NCBI RefSeq assembly: GCF_016834455.1
Contig: NZ_CP069213.1
Location: 1,426,501-1,490,500, forward strand
Reading direction: 5' to 3'
Source: Shewanella litorisediminis
GTDB taxonomy: Bacteria > Pseudomonadota > Gammaproteobacteria > Enterobacterales > Shewanellaceae
DNA: 64,000 nt
Position 1 is the first letter of the stretch. Each line of letters opens with the position of its first letter. The notes beneath the pieces were generated by a model. That model made no database searches. It was not told the origin of the DNA and saw nothing but the letters and a program-made list of their open reading frames with translations. The translations under genes were made by a program, and so were the position numbers. Of the stretch, positions 54,372 to 64,000 are shown piece by piece.

Positions 54372-56837
54372 ATGAAGTCAGCGTTTAAGTTATGGTTGGC
54401 CACCTTCCTCTCGTTTTTATTAATTGCCTGCGGGGGCGGTGGTTCGATTTCAGATACAGGGGGAGGAACACCCACGCCGCCTCCAACAGACACAATTACG
54501 GTGACAGCAGCTATAACATTTAGCTCTTCCAACAGCACAATTGGCATTGATACACCCGCCACAGTGACAGCAAATGTTAAAGGATCGATTTCTGGTGCAA
54601 AAGCTGGAAAATTAGTCACCTTTAAACTGAATGACGCAACGTTAGGCACCTTTACCCCATCCACAGGCACTGCTCTGACCGATGCCGACGGCAACGCCAC
54701 TATTACACTGAGTACGGCAGATATCGCCGGTGCAGGTACAGTCACTGCGAGTGTCGATACTGGTGAGGCCAGCGAGCCAGTTGGCTTTACCATGAAGGGG
54801 GATGGTGGAAGCTCCACCGGTGGCGAGGCTCAGGTCAGCTTGACGCTTACCGATGCTGATGGAGCCCCAACCGATACCATTTCGAGCACCAAGCCTGGTA
54901 AGTTGGTTGCCACTGTTTCCGGTATTTCCAAGACAGTTATTGTTACATTCAACTCATCTCTTGGCGATCTGCCGATTAAAACTGCTATTACGGATGCGAA
55001 CGGCAAGGCGAGTGTCGATATTTATGCCGGCAGCCAGCCAGGTGCAGCCGAAGCAACTGCTACGCTGTCCACCGGTGAAAGCGGACAGAAAGTGTTTGTT
55101 ATTGGTGCCAGTAATGTGCTGATGGGAACCGCAGAAGGAGACTTTGTTGCGGGTAAGGCCTCGGTGAGTGCCAGCGCTATTTCTGCCGGTGGTACCGCGA
55201 CCGTATCCATTAAGCTCCAGGACGATCAGGACATTCTCTTTACCGAGCCTGTCAGTGTCAGCTTCTCTTCAACCTGTGCTACCAAGGGACAGGCTGAGCT
55301 CAGTAGTCCAGTTACGGCAGTTGGTGGTATTGCGACCAGTACCTACTTGGCCAAAGGTTGCGTGGGTGATGACAACATCAGTGTTTCTGCCGATGTTGGC
55401 GGCAAGAACCTGTCAGCCACAGGTACATTGAATGTGCTGGCAGCTGACGCCGGTAGTATCGTATTTGTAGGCGCAAGTCCTGAAAATATCAGTATCAAGG
55501 GCACAGGTGGTGATGAATCATCCACTGTCAAATTTAAAGTACTGGATACCAACGGCAACCCGGTAGCCAACAAGGCGGTGTCTTTCGCGTTGAACACTTC
55601 TGTGGGTGGTTTGACCCTCAGCCCTGCAACAGCGACGACCAATAGTCTGGGTATTGCCCAAACAGTCGTCACTTCGGGCGCCGTGGCGACCACTGTGCGC
55701 GTTACCGCATCGATTGATGGCACTAATCCTGTTATTTCGAGCCAATCCAGCGTACTGGTTATCTCTACCGGCAAACCTGATCAGGACAGCTTCTCCCTGT
55801 CTGCCGAAATCCTGAATGCCGAAGGCTGGGAGGTTGATGGCACTGAAGTGAAGGTGACCGCGCGTCTGGCCGATGCCTTTAACAACCCTGTTCCAGATGG
55901 TACGGCGGTATATTTTACAACGGAAGGTGGTTCCATCGACCCATCCTGTACCACTGCCAATGGTGGCTGTACTGTGGTGTGGCGCAGTCAGAATGCCAGA
56001 CCAGACGGCGTGAAGCTTATCGACGGTTCAGGTGCTATGGTTCGCAACCCAACGCCTGTCTTGGTTGAAGATGGAGGCCGCTATTATGGCTTCTATGGAC
56101 AGAAGTTCGGTGGCCGTGCAACCATCACTGCTACTGCTGTGGGGGAAGAGTCCTTCCCAGATACCAACGGTAATGGCCGCTTTGATGCTGCTGAAATGAC
56201 CGCCTTCCTGACAGGTACAGATGTCAGCGGTGACGGTTATGATTTGGCCGATGCTTTTGTCGATCATAACGAGGATGGCGTTTTCAACCCTCAGCAAGCC
56301 GGTGGTCAATCCGGTGGCGCAAATGAAGAGCTCGTTGACTTTGACGTAGACGGTCAATTCGATGCCGCAGATGGCAAGTACAATGGCGTGCTTTGCTCAG
56401 TGCCTGCCCATGCGGGCTGTGCAAGCAGCGATGCCCAGTCGCTGTTTGTAAGACGCAGTCTGGTACTGGTGATGTCAGGCAGTGAGGCTTTTGCCACTGC
56501 TGCTGATGATGTGGTAATTGACGACCGTGATGGTGTATCAACCGGTGGCAGCATCGACATCAATGGTAAATCAACCGCATCAGTTGTGTTTGCCATTTCT
56601 GATTTGCACAATCAGCAGATGCCTGCCGGAACCATTGTTCAATTCACTACTTCAGCCGGTTCTATCGCCAGTACCGCCAACTACACCTGGCCAAGCAGCA
56701 ACTACAATGGCGCAAGACAATTCTCAGTTACTGTTAAGGGCGCAGACCAACCCGAGAGTGGCGTCTTCTCTGTGACTGTGACTACTCCAGGCAATACGGT
56801 TACAGAAGTGCTGACAGTTCCTGTAAATATCTATTAA
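54372..56837 (+). CDS. Ig-like repeat (Big_1/invasin-type) lipoprotein
   Basis: An 821-residue lipoprotein. The lipobox LIAC puts the lipidated Cys at residue 20, followed by a Gly/Ser-rich linker. Several Ig-like beta-sandwich repeats follow (ITFSSSNSTIGIDTPATVTANVKG, AVSFALNTSVGGLTLSPATATTNSLGIAQTVVTSG, PDGTAVYFTTEGGSI). Between residues 597 and 667 three calcium-loop-like motifs occur: DTNGNGRFDAAE, DHNEDGVFN and DFDVDGQFDAAD. Together they suggest a surface adhesin or matrix protein on the outer membrane. The start with GGAG upstream is ATG 54372. It is divergent from the symporter gene. Confidence 0.85.
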   Translation: MKSAFKLWLATFLSFLLIACGGGGSISDTGGGTPTPPPTDTITVTAAITFSSSNSTIGIDTPATVTANVKGSISGAKAGKLVTFKLNDATLGTFTPSTGTALTDADGNATITLSTADIAGAGTVTASVDTGEASEPVGFTMKGDGGSSTGGEAQVSLTLTDADGAPTDTISSTKPGKLVATVSGISKTVIVTFNSSLGDLPIKTAITDANGKASVDIYAGSQPGAAEATATLSTGESGQKVFVIGASNVLMGTAEGDFVAGKASVSASAISAGGTATVSIKLQDDQDILFTEPVSVSFSSTCATKGQAELSSPVTAVGGIATSTYLAKGCVGDDNISVSADVGGKNLSATGTLNVLAADAGSIVFVGASPENISIKGTGGDESSTVKFKVLDTNGNPVANKAVSFALNTSVGGLTLSPATATTNSLGIAQTVVTSGAVATTVRVTASIDGTNPVISSQSSVLVISTGKPDQDSFSLSAEILNAEGWEVDGTEVKVTARLADAFNNPVPDGTAVYFTTEGGSIDPSCTTANGGCTVVWRSQNARPDGVKLIDGSGAMVRNPTPVLVEDGGRYYGFYGQKFGGRATITATAVGEESFPDTNGNGRFDAAEMTAFLTGTDVSGDGYDLADAFVDHNEDGVFNPQQAGGQSGGANEELVDFDVDGQFDAADGKYNGVLCSVPAHAGCASSDAQSLFVRRSLVLVMSGSEAFATAADDVVIDDRDGVSTGGSIDINGKSTASVVFAISDLHNQQMPAGTIVQFTTSAGSIASTANYTWPSSNYNGARQFSVTVKGADQPESGVFSVTVTTPGNTVTEVLTVPVNIY

Positions 56838-56865
56838 GCGACAGTTTAACAGCCATAAAAATACC

Positions 56866-56898
56866 AAAAGGCCACTCTGACGAGTGGCCTTTCTTTTT
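56866..56898 (+). terminator. Intrinsic terminator of the Ig-repeat lipoprotein gene
   Basis: AAAGGCCACTC/GAGTGGCCTTT stem (56867-56892) with a T-rich tail, 30 bases after the stop. Confidence 0.9.
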
Positions 56899-56940
56899 GT
56901 TGAATCAACAAAGGCTCCTGACGGCACTGAGGGTTCTTTA

Positions 56941-56958
56941 TTTTTTTTGGGGGGGGGG
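56941..56958 (+). repeat. Homopolymer T8-G10 tract
   Basis: Eight T are followed directly by ten G in the intergenic space between the lipoprotein terminator and the astB terminator. This is the only long G run I noticed in the window. Such tracts are prone to slippage and sequencing error. Confidence 0.9.
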
Positions 56959-57033
56959 TAAATCTACATCAGCGATGCTGAAGGTTCTGATGTTTTATGG
57001 GCTGTGAGAGTCCAGATATGTGAAAAATAACTG

Positions 57034-57064
57034 ATAAAAAGCCGCTACTCAAGCGGCTTTTTCT
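57034..57064 (-). terminator. Intrinsic terminator of astB
   Basis: AAAGCCGCT/AGCGGCTTT stem (57037-57060) with flanking A and T runs; reads as a terminator on both strands and follows minus-strand astB. Confidence 0.85.
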
Positions 57065-57089
57065 TTGAATCGTTTTAACCGACTTAGTA

Positions 57090-58424
57090 TCAACGCTGGA
57101 ATTGATATACGCTGCCAAGGTTCATGATTTGAGTCAACTCGTCCAGTGCGGTGCGCGATTCAATCAATAGCTGCGGGTCTGCCAGGTCCTGGGTACTCAG
57201 GCGGTCGCGATAGTGTTTATCTACCCATTGGTTCAGGCGGGCAAAGAGGGCATCATTCATCATTACCTGTGGATTGACCGCTGCCAGTTCAGTATCGTTC
57301 ATCGCAACCCGCAGGCGCAGGCAGGCAGGGCCTCCACCATTTTGCATGCTTTGCTTCACATCGAAGTAGTGTACTGCCTTGATGGGGGTATTCAGGGTGA
57401 CCAGCTCATTCAAATAGGCGTGTACAGCCGCGTTTTCCTGGCAATCGGTGGGGGCAATGATGGCCATGCTGCCATCTTTCAGGGTTACTATCTGAGTATT
57501 GAAGAGATAGCTCTTAACCGCATCCTGCACGCCCACCTTGGCAGTGGGTACTTCGATAAAATGCATGTTGCCACGCATTTTTTTATCGATTTCAGCGAGT
57601 TTGGCCTGGGTCTCCAAAAAAGCCTGCTCGTGGTAAAAGAGCACATTTTGGTTACCTACGGCAATCACATCGTTATGGAAGACGCCCTGGTCAATCACAT
57701 CGGGATTTTGCTGTATGTACACAGTGCGGTCATCACTGAGCTGATGTAATCTGGCGACAGCTTGCGAGGCTTCCAGCGTTTGCCTTGCTGGATATTTTAC
57801 CGGTGCGGGACGGGACAGGTCGGCAACACTGCGACCATAGACAAAGACTTCGACGCCGGCTTGGCCATAATCATGGCACAGGCGGGTATGGTTGGCTGCA
57901 CCTTCATCACCAAAATGTGGATGCTCTGGTAAATGTTGGTGGTGAGCAAAATAACGCTCATCGCTGAATATGGCTTTCAATATATTGCCAGTGGTTGCAG
58001 GTTCTATGCTGCGGTGCAGCTTGTCGACGAGGTTTGCTGGCGTAAAGTGGAGCTTTCCGTCCGCACTGTCAGCACTTGGGGAAACTGTCGCTGCGTTTGC
58101 GGTCCACATGCTGGAGGCGCTGGCACAGGCTTGCAGCAGCACCGGAGAGGCTTTTGCTGCCTGAGAAAGCACATCAGCATCCGAGCCCGAGAAACCTACC
58201 CGGCGCAGCGTGTGAAGATCCGGGCGCTCTTGAGGTGCCAGCACACCCTGTACCAAGCCCATATCAGCCAGTGCTTTGGCTTTTTTCAGCCCTTGCTTGG
58301 CTGCGTCCTTGGGGTTTGAAATCTGGGCGGCATTGCTTTGGGAGGCGACATTACCAAAAGACAGACCGGCATAGTTGTGAGTAGGGCCAACCAGTCCATC
58401 AAAGTTTGCTTCGAAGTGCTTCAT
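57090..58424 (-). CDS. astB: N-succinylarginine dihydrolase AstB
   Basis: A 444-residue enzyme of the arginine succinyltransferase pathway that turns N2-succinylarginine to N2-succinylornithine, CO2 and NH3. The family start [27 protein letters not shown] is exact, and catalytic segments [10 protein letters not shown] and [16 protein letters not shown] (nucleophile Cys) are intact. I chose ATG 58424 (AGAGGA upstream); an extension to 58511 has no family match. No other ast gene is nearby. E. coli AstB is 447 residues. Confidence 0.96.
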   Translation of the reverse strand: MKHFEANFDGLVGPTHNYAGLSFGNVASQSNAAQISNPKDAAKQGLKKAKALADMGLVQGVLAPQERPDLHTLRRVGFSGSDADVLSQAAKASPVLLQACASASSMWTANAATVSPSADSADGKLHFTPANLVDKLHRSIEPATTGNILKAIFSDERYFAHHQHLPEHPHFGDEGAANHTRLCHDYGQAGVEVFVYGRSVADLSRPAPVKYPARQTLEASQAVARLHQLSDDRTVYIQQNPDVIDQGVFHNDVIAVGNQNVLFYHEQAFLETQAKLAEIDKKMRGNMHFIEVPTAKVGVQDAVKSYLFNTQIVTLKDGSMAIIAPTDCQENAAVHAYLNELVTLNTPIKAVHYFDVKQSMQNGGGPACLRLRVAMNDTELAAVNPQVMMNDALFARLNQWVDKHYRDRLSTQDLADPQLLIESRTALDELTQIMNLGSVYQFQR

Positions 58425-58758
58425 TGCTTGTCCTCTGTGGGGCTCGAGCTTGGTTTTTGTATAGATATTATGTGATGAAGGCCTCAGTATACTGGGACAA
58501 TCCTGCTTCACAAGTTGCCTAAAGACAGCAAAAGTCGTGACAATTGCCAGATTTGCATAACTATTGCTTGCTTGCTGGCGGAATATGAAATATTAGTTTT
58601 TAATTACGCAAAGTTATTTTTAAACATTTTTTTCATTATTGATTAAAAAGTGACTCGCTGGTCCAGATATCTGAGGGAAGCGCTTGAAACTGCGGTTTCA
58701 ACCCTCTATATATGGTGCCAATTTCTACCTTCTCGAGACTTTTGGCGCAAATTAAGCT
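58425..58758. other. Divergent intergenic region between astB and topA
   Basis: This 334-base gap is AT-rich, most of all at 58590-58650, with runs of A and T. It must hold the divergent promoters of astB and topA. I see no clear -35/-10 pair, arginine-box or small-RNA signature, and no ORF with coding character. Confidence 0.6.
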
Positions 58759-61377
58759 ATGGGTAAATCGCTCGTTATTGTCGAATCGCCGGCGAAAGCC
58801 AAGACCATCAACAAGTATCTTGGTAAAGAATTTATTGTGAAATCGAGTGTTGGCCACATTCGTGATCTGCCAACCTCGTCTGCCGCCGAAGGCAAAGCCA
58901 GCACCAAGTCAGCTGCCGAAGTTCGCAAAATGAATCCTGAGGAAAAGGCCAAATACAAGGCGCAAAAGGATAAACAATCCTTGGTTGCCCGTATGGGTGT
59001 TGATCCCGAACATGGATGGCAAGCCAACTATCAGGTACTGCCCGGTAAAGAGAAGGTGGTCAAAGAACTTCAATCTCTTGCCAGCAGCGCTGACCAAATC
59101 TATCTCGCAACCGACTTGGATAGAGAAGGGGAGGCCATTGCCTGGCACTTGCAGGAAGTGATAGGTGGCGACGAATCCAGATATAAGCGTGTGGTATTCA
59201 ACGAAATTACCAAAAGCGCTATTCAGGAGGCCTTCAGCCGCCCCACTGATTTGAACACCAATATGGTTAACGCCCAGCAAGCCAGGCGGTTCCTGGACCG
59301 TGTAGTGGGCTTTATGGTGTCGCCTTTGCTGTGGAAAAAGGTCGCACGGGGGTTATCCGCTGGCCGCGTCCAGTCGGTTGCCGTGCGGTTGGTGGTTGAG
59401 CGTGAAGCCGAAATCAAGGCTTTCGTCCCCGAAGAGTTTTGGGATGTCCACGCCACATTGAGCACGCCAGCAGCGGCTGAGTTGGTGATGGACGTCAGCC
59501 GTTATCGTGACAGCGCCTTTGAACCTGTCAATCAGTCTCAAGCCATGACGGCAGTCAGTGCGCTTGAGGGAGCCACCTTCAAGGTCATAGACCGTGAAGA
59601 CAAGGCAACCTCCAGTAAGCCAAGCGCCCCCTTTATTACCTCCACCTTGCAACAGGCGGCGAGTACCCGGTTGGGCTTTGGGGTGAAAAAGACCATGATG
59701 CTTGCCCAAAGGCTCTATGAGGCGGGGCACATCACCTATATGCGTACTGACTCAACCAACTTGAGTCAGGAAGCGCTTGAGAATGTACGCGCGCACATAG
59801 AAAAAGAATTTGGCAGCAAGTACCTGCCTGAGTCTCCCCTTCGTTATGGCAGTAAAGAAGGTGCACAGGAGGCTCACGAAGCCATACGCCCCTCAAACGT
59901 TAAGGTGGAGTCTGCCAGCCTGACAGACATGGAAAGAGACGCACAGCGCCTCTATGAGCTGATTTGGCGGCAATTTGTGGCATGCCAGATGACTCCTGCC
60001 GTTTACGATGCGACCCGATTAACGGTCAAAGCGGGCGATTATGAGCTCAAGGCCAGCGGCCGCATTCTCAAATTTGATGGTTGGACCCGTGTACAGCCTG
60101 CACTGAAGAAAAAGAACGAAGAAGACAACACCCTGCCGGATGTTCAGGTGGGCGATACGCTCTCTCTAAAGGCACTGGATCCCAAGCAGCACTTTACCAA
60201 GCCTCCTGCACGCTACAGCGAAGCTTCTTTGGTAAAGGAGCTCGAAAAGCGTGGCATTGGCCGTCCGTCAACTTACGCAGCCATCATCTCGACCATTCAG
60301 GACCGAGGCTACGTGAAGGTGGAAAACCGTCGTTTCTACGCCGAAAAGATGGGTGAGATTGTCACCGAGCGTTTGGTCGAAAGCTTCAGCGAGCTGATGA
60401 ACTACGACTTTACTGCGGGTATGGAACAGACCCTGGACGATGTTGCCAAGGGCGACAAAGACTGGAAGGGCGTGCTGGACGGTTTTTACAGCGGCTTTAC
60501 CGCCAAGCTGGAGAAAGCCGAGGCCGAACCCGATGCAGGCGGCATGCGTCCCAATCAAATGGTGCTGACGGATATTCCCTGTCCCACCTGTTGCCGTCAA
60601 ATGGGTATACGTACCGGCACTACCGGGGTGTTCCTTGGCTGCTCGGGTTATGCCTTGCCGCCCAAAGAGCGTTGCAAGACGACTCTGAATCTGACACCCG
60701 GTGAAGAAGCCATCAGCGATAGCAGTGAAGATGCCGAGACTGACGCGCTAAGAGCCATGCACCGCTGTGGTAAGTGCGGCACTGCCATGGACTCTTATCT
60801 GCTCGATGAAACCCGTAAGCTTCATGTATGTGGTAATAACCCGGAGTGCGACGGCTACGAAGTCGAGAAGGGGGCGTTTAAGCTCAAGGGCTATGAAGGC
60901 CCAGTCATTGAGTGCGACCGCTGTGGCAGCAATATGGAGCTCAAAAACGGCCGCTTTGGCAAGTATTTTGGCTGTACCAACGAGAGCTGTAAAAACACCC
61001 GTAAGCTCCTTAAAAATGGCGAAGCTGCGCCACCGAAGGAAGACCCTATTCATCTTCCTGAGCTGAAATGCACCAAGTCTGACGCCTATTTTGTGCTCAG
61101 GGACGGCGCGGCCGGGATCTTCCTGGCGGCCAGTACCTTCCCGCGCTCACGGGAAACACGCGCGCCTTTGGTTGAAGAGCTTAAGAAGTACCGTGAAGCC
61201 CTGTGGCCCAAGTATCAGTATCTGGCGGATGCGCCTGTCGCTGATGCGGAAGGCAATAAGGCGCTGGTGAAATTCAGCCGTAAGACCAAGGAGCAATATG
61301 TGGCCACCGAGGTTAATGGTAAAGCCACTGGTTGGAGCGCTCACTACAAAGATGGCAAATGGGTTGAATCCAAATAA
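58759..61377 (+). CDS. topA: DNA topoisomerase I (TopA)
   Basis: An 872-residue type IA topoisomerase that relaxes negative supercoils. The Toprim domain begins [19 protein letters not shown], with acidic DxDxE-type residues in [15 protein letters not shown]. The active-site tyrosine is Tyr327 in [13 protein letters not shown]. The C-terminal zinc-ribbon region holds several CxxC pairs ([26 protein letters not shown]) followed by basic DNA-binding parts. Length fits E. coli TopA (865 aa). It ends in a bidirectional terminator; in E. coli cysB follows topA directly, but here a minus-strand gene intervenes. Confidence 0.97.
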   Translation: MGKSLVIVESPAKAKTINKYLGKEFIVKSSVGHIRDLPTSSAAEGKASTKSAAEVRKMNPEEKAKYKAQKDKQSLVARMGVDPEHGWQANYQVLPGKEKVVKELQSLASSADQIYLATDLDREGEAIAWHLQEVIGGDESRYKRVVFNEITKSAIQEAFSRPTDLNTNMVNAQQARRFLDRVVGFMVSPLLWKKVARGLSAGRVQSVAVRLVVEREAEIKAFVPEEFWDVHATLSTPAAAELVMDVSRYRDSAFEPVNQSQAMTAVSALEGATFKVIDREDKATSSKPSAPFITSTLQQAASTRLGFGVKKTMMLAQRLYEAGHITYMRTDSTNLSQEALENVRAHIEKEFGSKYLPESPLRYGSKEGAQEAHEAIRPSNVKVESASLTDMERDAQRLYELIWRQFVACQMTPAVYDATRLTVKAGDYELKASGRILKFDGWTRVQPALKKKNEEDNTLPDVQVGDTLSLKALDPKQHFTKPPARYSEASLVKELEKRGIGRPSTYAAIISTIQDRGYVKVENRRFYAEKMGEIVTERLVESFSELMNYDFTAGMEQTLDDVAKGDKDWKGVLDGFYSGFTAKLEKAEAEPDAGGMRPNQMVLTDIPCPTCCRQMGIRTGTTGVFLGCSGYALPPKERCKTTLNLTPGEEAISDSSEDAETDALRAMHRCGKCGTAMDSYLLDETRKLHVCGNNPECDGYEVEKGAFKLKGYEGPVIECDRCGSNMELKNGRFGKYFGCTNESCKNTRKLLKNGEAAPPKEDPIHLPELKCTKSDAYFVLRDGAAGIFLAASTFPRSRETRAPLVEELKKYREALWPKYQYLADAPVADAEGNKALVKFSRKTKEQYVATEVNGKATGWSAHYKDGKWVESK

Positions 61378-61411
61378 GCCGCTTTACCGGGCAACCCAAA
61401 GGTTGCCTGAA

Positions 61412-61443
61412 TAAAAAAATCCCCGCATTGCGGGGATTTTTTA
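61412..61443 (+). terminator. Bidirectional terminator between topA and the convergent gene
   Basis: AATCCCCGC/GCGGGGATT stem (61418-61438) with a three-base loop, A-run before and T-run after. Confidence 0.9.
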
Positions 61444-61469
61444 TGGCTTAGACGTAATGAGTGACAGGG

Positions 61470-62243
61470 CTACCACTTCTTCTTGGGCTGGAACAGCATA
61501 TCCAAATCGTCGCCTTCTTTGCGGGAGCTTGGAGCACTTGGCTGCGACAGCTTCTGTGCTCCCATGATCTCATCCAGCAACTGCTTGGCCTCATCAACCT
61601 TACGGCCAATAAAAGGATCGTTCGGGGTCTGCGCCTTAATGGCGTGCAGGGTTGAAAGCGCCTTGGTCACCATCTGCTTGGCAGAGCCATATTGCTTCAT
61701 ATAACAGGCGGCTCTGGCACGGGAAATCATGGATTCGACGTTAATACGCAATTGCAGACTGTCTACCCGTGCCTCTTCATCGGCAAATATCATAGGGTCC
61801 ACTTTGCCTTTATTGTGCTCTGCTCTGAGTATGGCTTTAAGCTTTTTCAGGGTTTGCACAATCACCAGAATTTGCTTGTCGTTATCCGGTAAGCGAAAGC
61901 TTTCCACGGGCGGCACATTCACCGCACCTTTCATGCCTTCGATTTGGCTTTGAACATCAATCAATCGACGTTGGTAATCGGATTTGGGTTGTCCCGAACT
62001 CAGATCGACAGCAACCGCCAGCGCTTCCTGAATGCGTCGATAAAGCACCATCACTACATGGGTGCTGCAGGGAAACATACCTGTGTTGGAAAGTACGCCT
62101 TCGGTCTCATCGATAATTGCCCGTTGCCGTGCAACTTCTGTACGCCGCTCGGCCTCTGCGCGTTCCTTTTGCTGCTGAACGACGTTGACTCCAATAATGA
62201 GCAGCAACAAGGCCCCACATGCGAGCAGGATCATTAATAACAT
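61470..62243 (-). CDS. Membrane-anchored helical protein of unknown function
   Basis: A 257-residue protein. Residues 1-21 (MLLMILLACGALLLLIIGVN) are a single N-terminal membrane helix, followed by a charged coiled-coil (QQQKERAEAERRTEVARQRA). The rest is helical with one TPR-like stretch (ARAACYMKQYGSAKQMVTKALSTLHAI). The C terminus (DDLDMLFQPKKKW) is polar and ends in Trp. I do not recognise a family. It lies between topA and cysB on the opposite strand. The topology suggests a cytoplasmic scaffold, which is inference. Confidence 0.6.
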   Translation of the reverse strand: MLLMILLACGALLLLIIGVNVVQQQKERAEAERRTEVARQRAIIDETEGVLSNTGMFPCSTHVVMVLYRRIQEALAVAVDLSSGQPKSDYQRRLIDVQSQIEGMKGAVNVPPVESFRLPDNDKQILVIVQTLKKLKAILRAEHNKGKVDPMIFADEEARVDSLQLRINVESMISRARAACYMKQYGSAKQMVTKALSTLHAIKAQTPNDPFIGRKVDEAKQLLDEIMGAQKLSQPSAPSSRKEGDDLDMLFQPKKKW

Positions 62244-62452
62244 AGGTCGTCCATTATTGTTACAATTCAGCCAATGCTACAATAAATCAATAAACTAGCA
62301 TAGATATCTTAGCGCAGCTTGGGGGACATGTCGCTCAAATTGGACGAATGGGTTTTGTTATTCCTGTTTGATTTAATTTATTCGGTGTACTATAACCCAT
62401 GATTATAGATAGCCTGCTTAAGATTGGCCTCCCGCCCCTTGGGAGTGGCTAA

Positions 62453-63436
<984 letters not shown>

Positions 63437-63451
63437 GTTGGTTTACGCCCA

Positions 63452-63481
63452 TAAAAAATCCCGCACGAAGCGGGATTTTTT
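63452..63481 (+). terminator. Bidirectional terminator between cysB and the serine deaminase gene
   Basis: AAATCCCGC/GCGGGATTT stem with five-base loop and flanking A and T runs; shared by convergent genes. Confidence 0.88.
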
Positions 63482-63493
63482 ATGGAGTGAGAA

Positions 63494-64000
63494 TTAACAC
63501 TCTACAATATTCACTGCCAGGCCACCCTTGGCGGTTTCCTTGTATTTACTGCGCATATCCCGGCCGGTGTCCATCATGGTTTTAATCACCTTATCAAGGG
63601 ATACCTTGTGATTACCATCGCCACGCAGTGCCAGACGAGAGGCGTTGATAGCCTTTACCGCGCCCATGGCATTTCGCTCGATACAAGGCACCTGTACCAG
63701 GCCACCTACCGGGTCGCAGGTGAGGCCCAGGTTATGCTCCATCCCAATTTCGGCGGCATTTTCAACATGCTCAACCGTGCCACCCATGATTTCAGTCAGC
63801 GCGGCGGCGGCCATGGAGCAGGCGACGCCCACTTCGCCCTGGCAACCTACTTCGGCTCCTGAGATAGAGGCGTTTTTCTTGTAAAGAATGCCAATCGCGG
63901 CGGCAGTCAGGAGGTAGCGGGCGCAGATGTCCATATCCACCTGCTGTACGAAGGTATCAAAGTAACAGAGCACTGCAGGAATAATCCCGGCGGCACCATT
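63494..64000 (-). CDS. sdaA: L-serine ammonia-lyase, C-terminal part (start beyond window)
   Basis: The 168 or so visible residues are the C-terminal catalytic part of an iron-sulfur L-serine deaminase that makes pyruvate and ammonia. The three cluster cysteines of the family are visible in [29 protein letters not shown]. The frame remains open to the right edge, where it reads [11 protein letters not shown], so the start lies beyond the window. SdaA, SdaB and TdcG cannot be told apart from this fragment. Pyruvate production may link it to the BtsSR/CstA-type system, which is speculation. Confidence 0.93.
   Translation of the reverse strand, partial: NGAAGIIPAVLCYFDTFVQQVDMDICARYLLTAAAIGILYKKNASISGAEVGCQGEVGVACSMAAAALTEIMGGTVEHVENAAEIGMEHNLGLTCDPVGGLVQVPCIERNAMGAVKAINASRLALRGDGNHKVSLDKVIKTMMDTGRDMRSKYKETAKGGLAVNIVEC

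Overview
The window looks like a stretch of Shewanella chromosome (Gammaproteobacteria, Alteromonadales). That assignment is inferred from gene content and order: trmJ-cysE-iscRSUA-hscBA-fdx, ybaN-apt-dnaX-ybaB-recR-htpG, adk-hemH-gsk, nrdDG, a BtsSR/CstA block, an nnrS gene with its regulatory sites, and many conserved Shewanella-type small proteins. No rRNA, tRNA, CRISPR array, prophage or insertion sequence was recognised. Genes are densely packed, many start with GTG or TTG, and most units end in clear intrinsic terminators.

Layout. 1-9 kb: end of a DUF885 protein, ppiC, a GNAT acetyltransferase, an S4 RNA-binding protein, rraB, a TSUP permease, the sbcDC nuclease operon and a murein endopeptidase (mepM). 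9-13.7 kb: minus-strand ygjP, DUF3010 and a DEAD-box helicase, then rssA. 13.8-18.4 kb: anaerobic ribonucleotide reductase nrdDG behind an FNR-type site and tandem NrdR boxes, ribA, and a small outer-membrane barrel. 18.4-27.6 kb, mostly minus strand: a VF530 protein, a pyruvate/carbon-starvation transporter with its BtsSR-type two-component system, a ParA/ribbon-helix-helix pair, a PilZ protein, psiE, nnrS and suhB.

27.7-34.8 kb: trmJ, cysE and the iron-sulfur cluster assembly operon iscRSUA-hscBA-fdx, led by two abutting IscR type 1 sites. 35-41 kb: rimK, ndk, a DksA-like protein, dusC, and a copper bufferin-type RiPP operon: a secreted EGKCG-repeat peptide, its MNIO (DUF692) maturase and a DUF2063 partner. 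41-52.7 kb: ybaN, apt, dnaX with a programmed -1 frameshift signal, ybaB, recR, htpG, cnoX, adk, hemH, gsk. 52.8-64 kb: a dicarboxylate/amino-acid symporter, a large Ig-repeat lipoprotein with calcium-loop-like motifs, astB, topA, an unknown membrane-anchored protein, cysB, and the end of an L-serine deaminase.

The most notable system is the bufferin operon at 38.7-40.8 kb. Its precursor carries ten cysteines, every one in an EGKCG motif. The most informative regulatory finds are the overlapping FNR/NrdR architecture at nrdD, the NsrR site placed exactly between -35 and -10 of nnrS with an IscR-like site beside it, and a LytTR-type direct repeat upstream of the cstA-family gene. Three small membrane or exported proteins of 39-57 residues (12473, 36029, 40880) have good ribosome binding sites and are easily missed.
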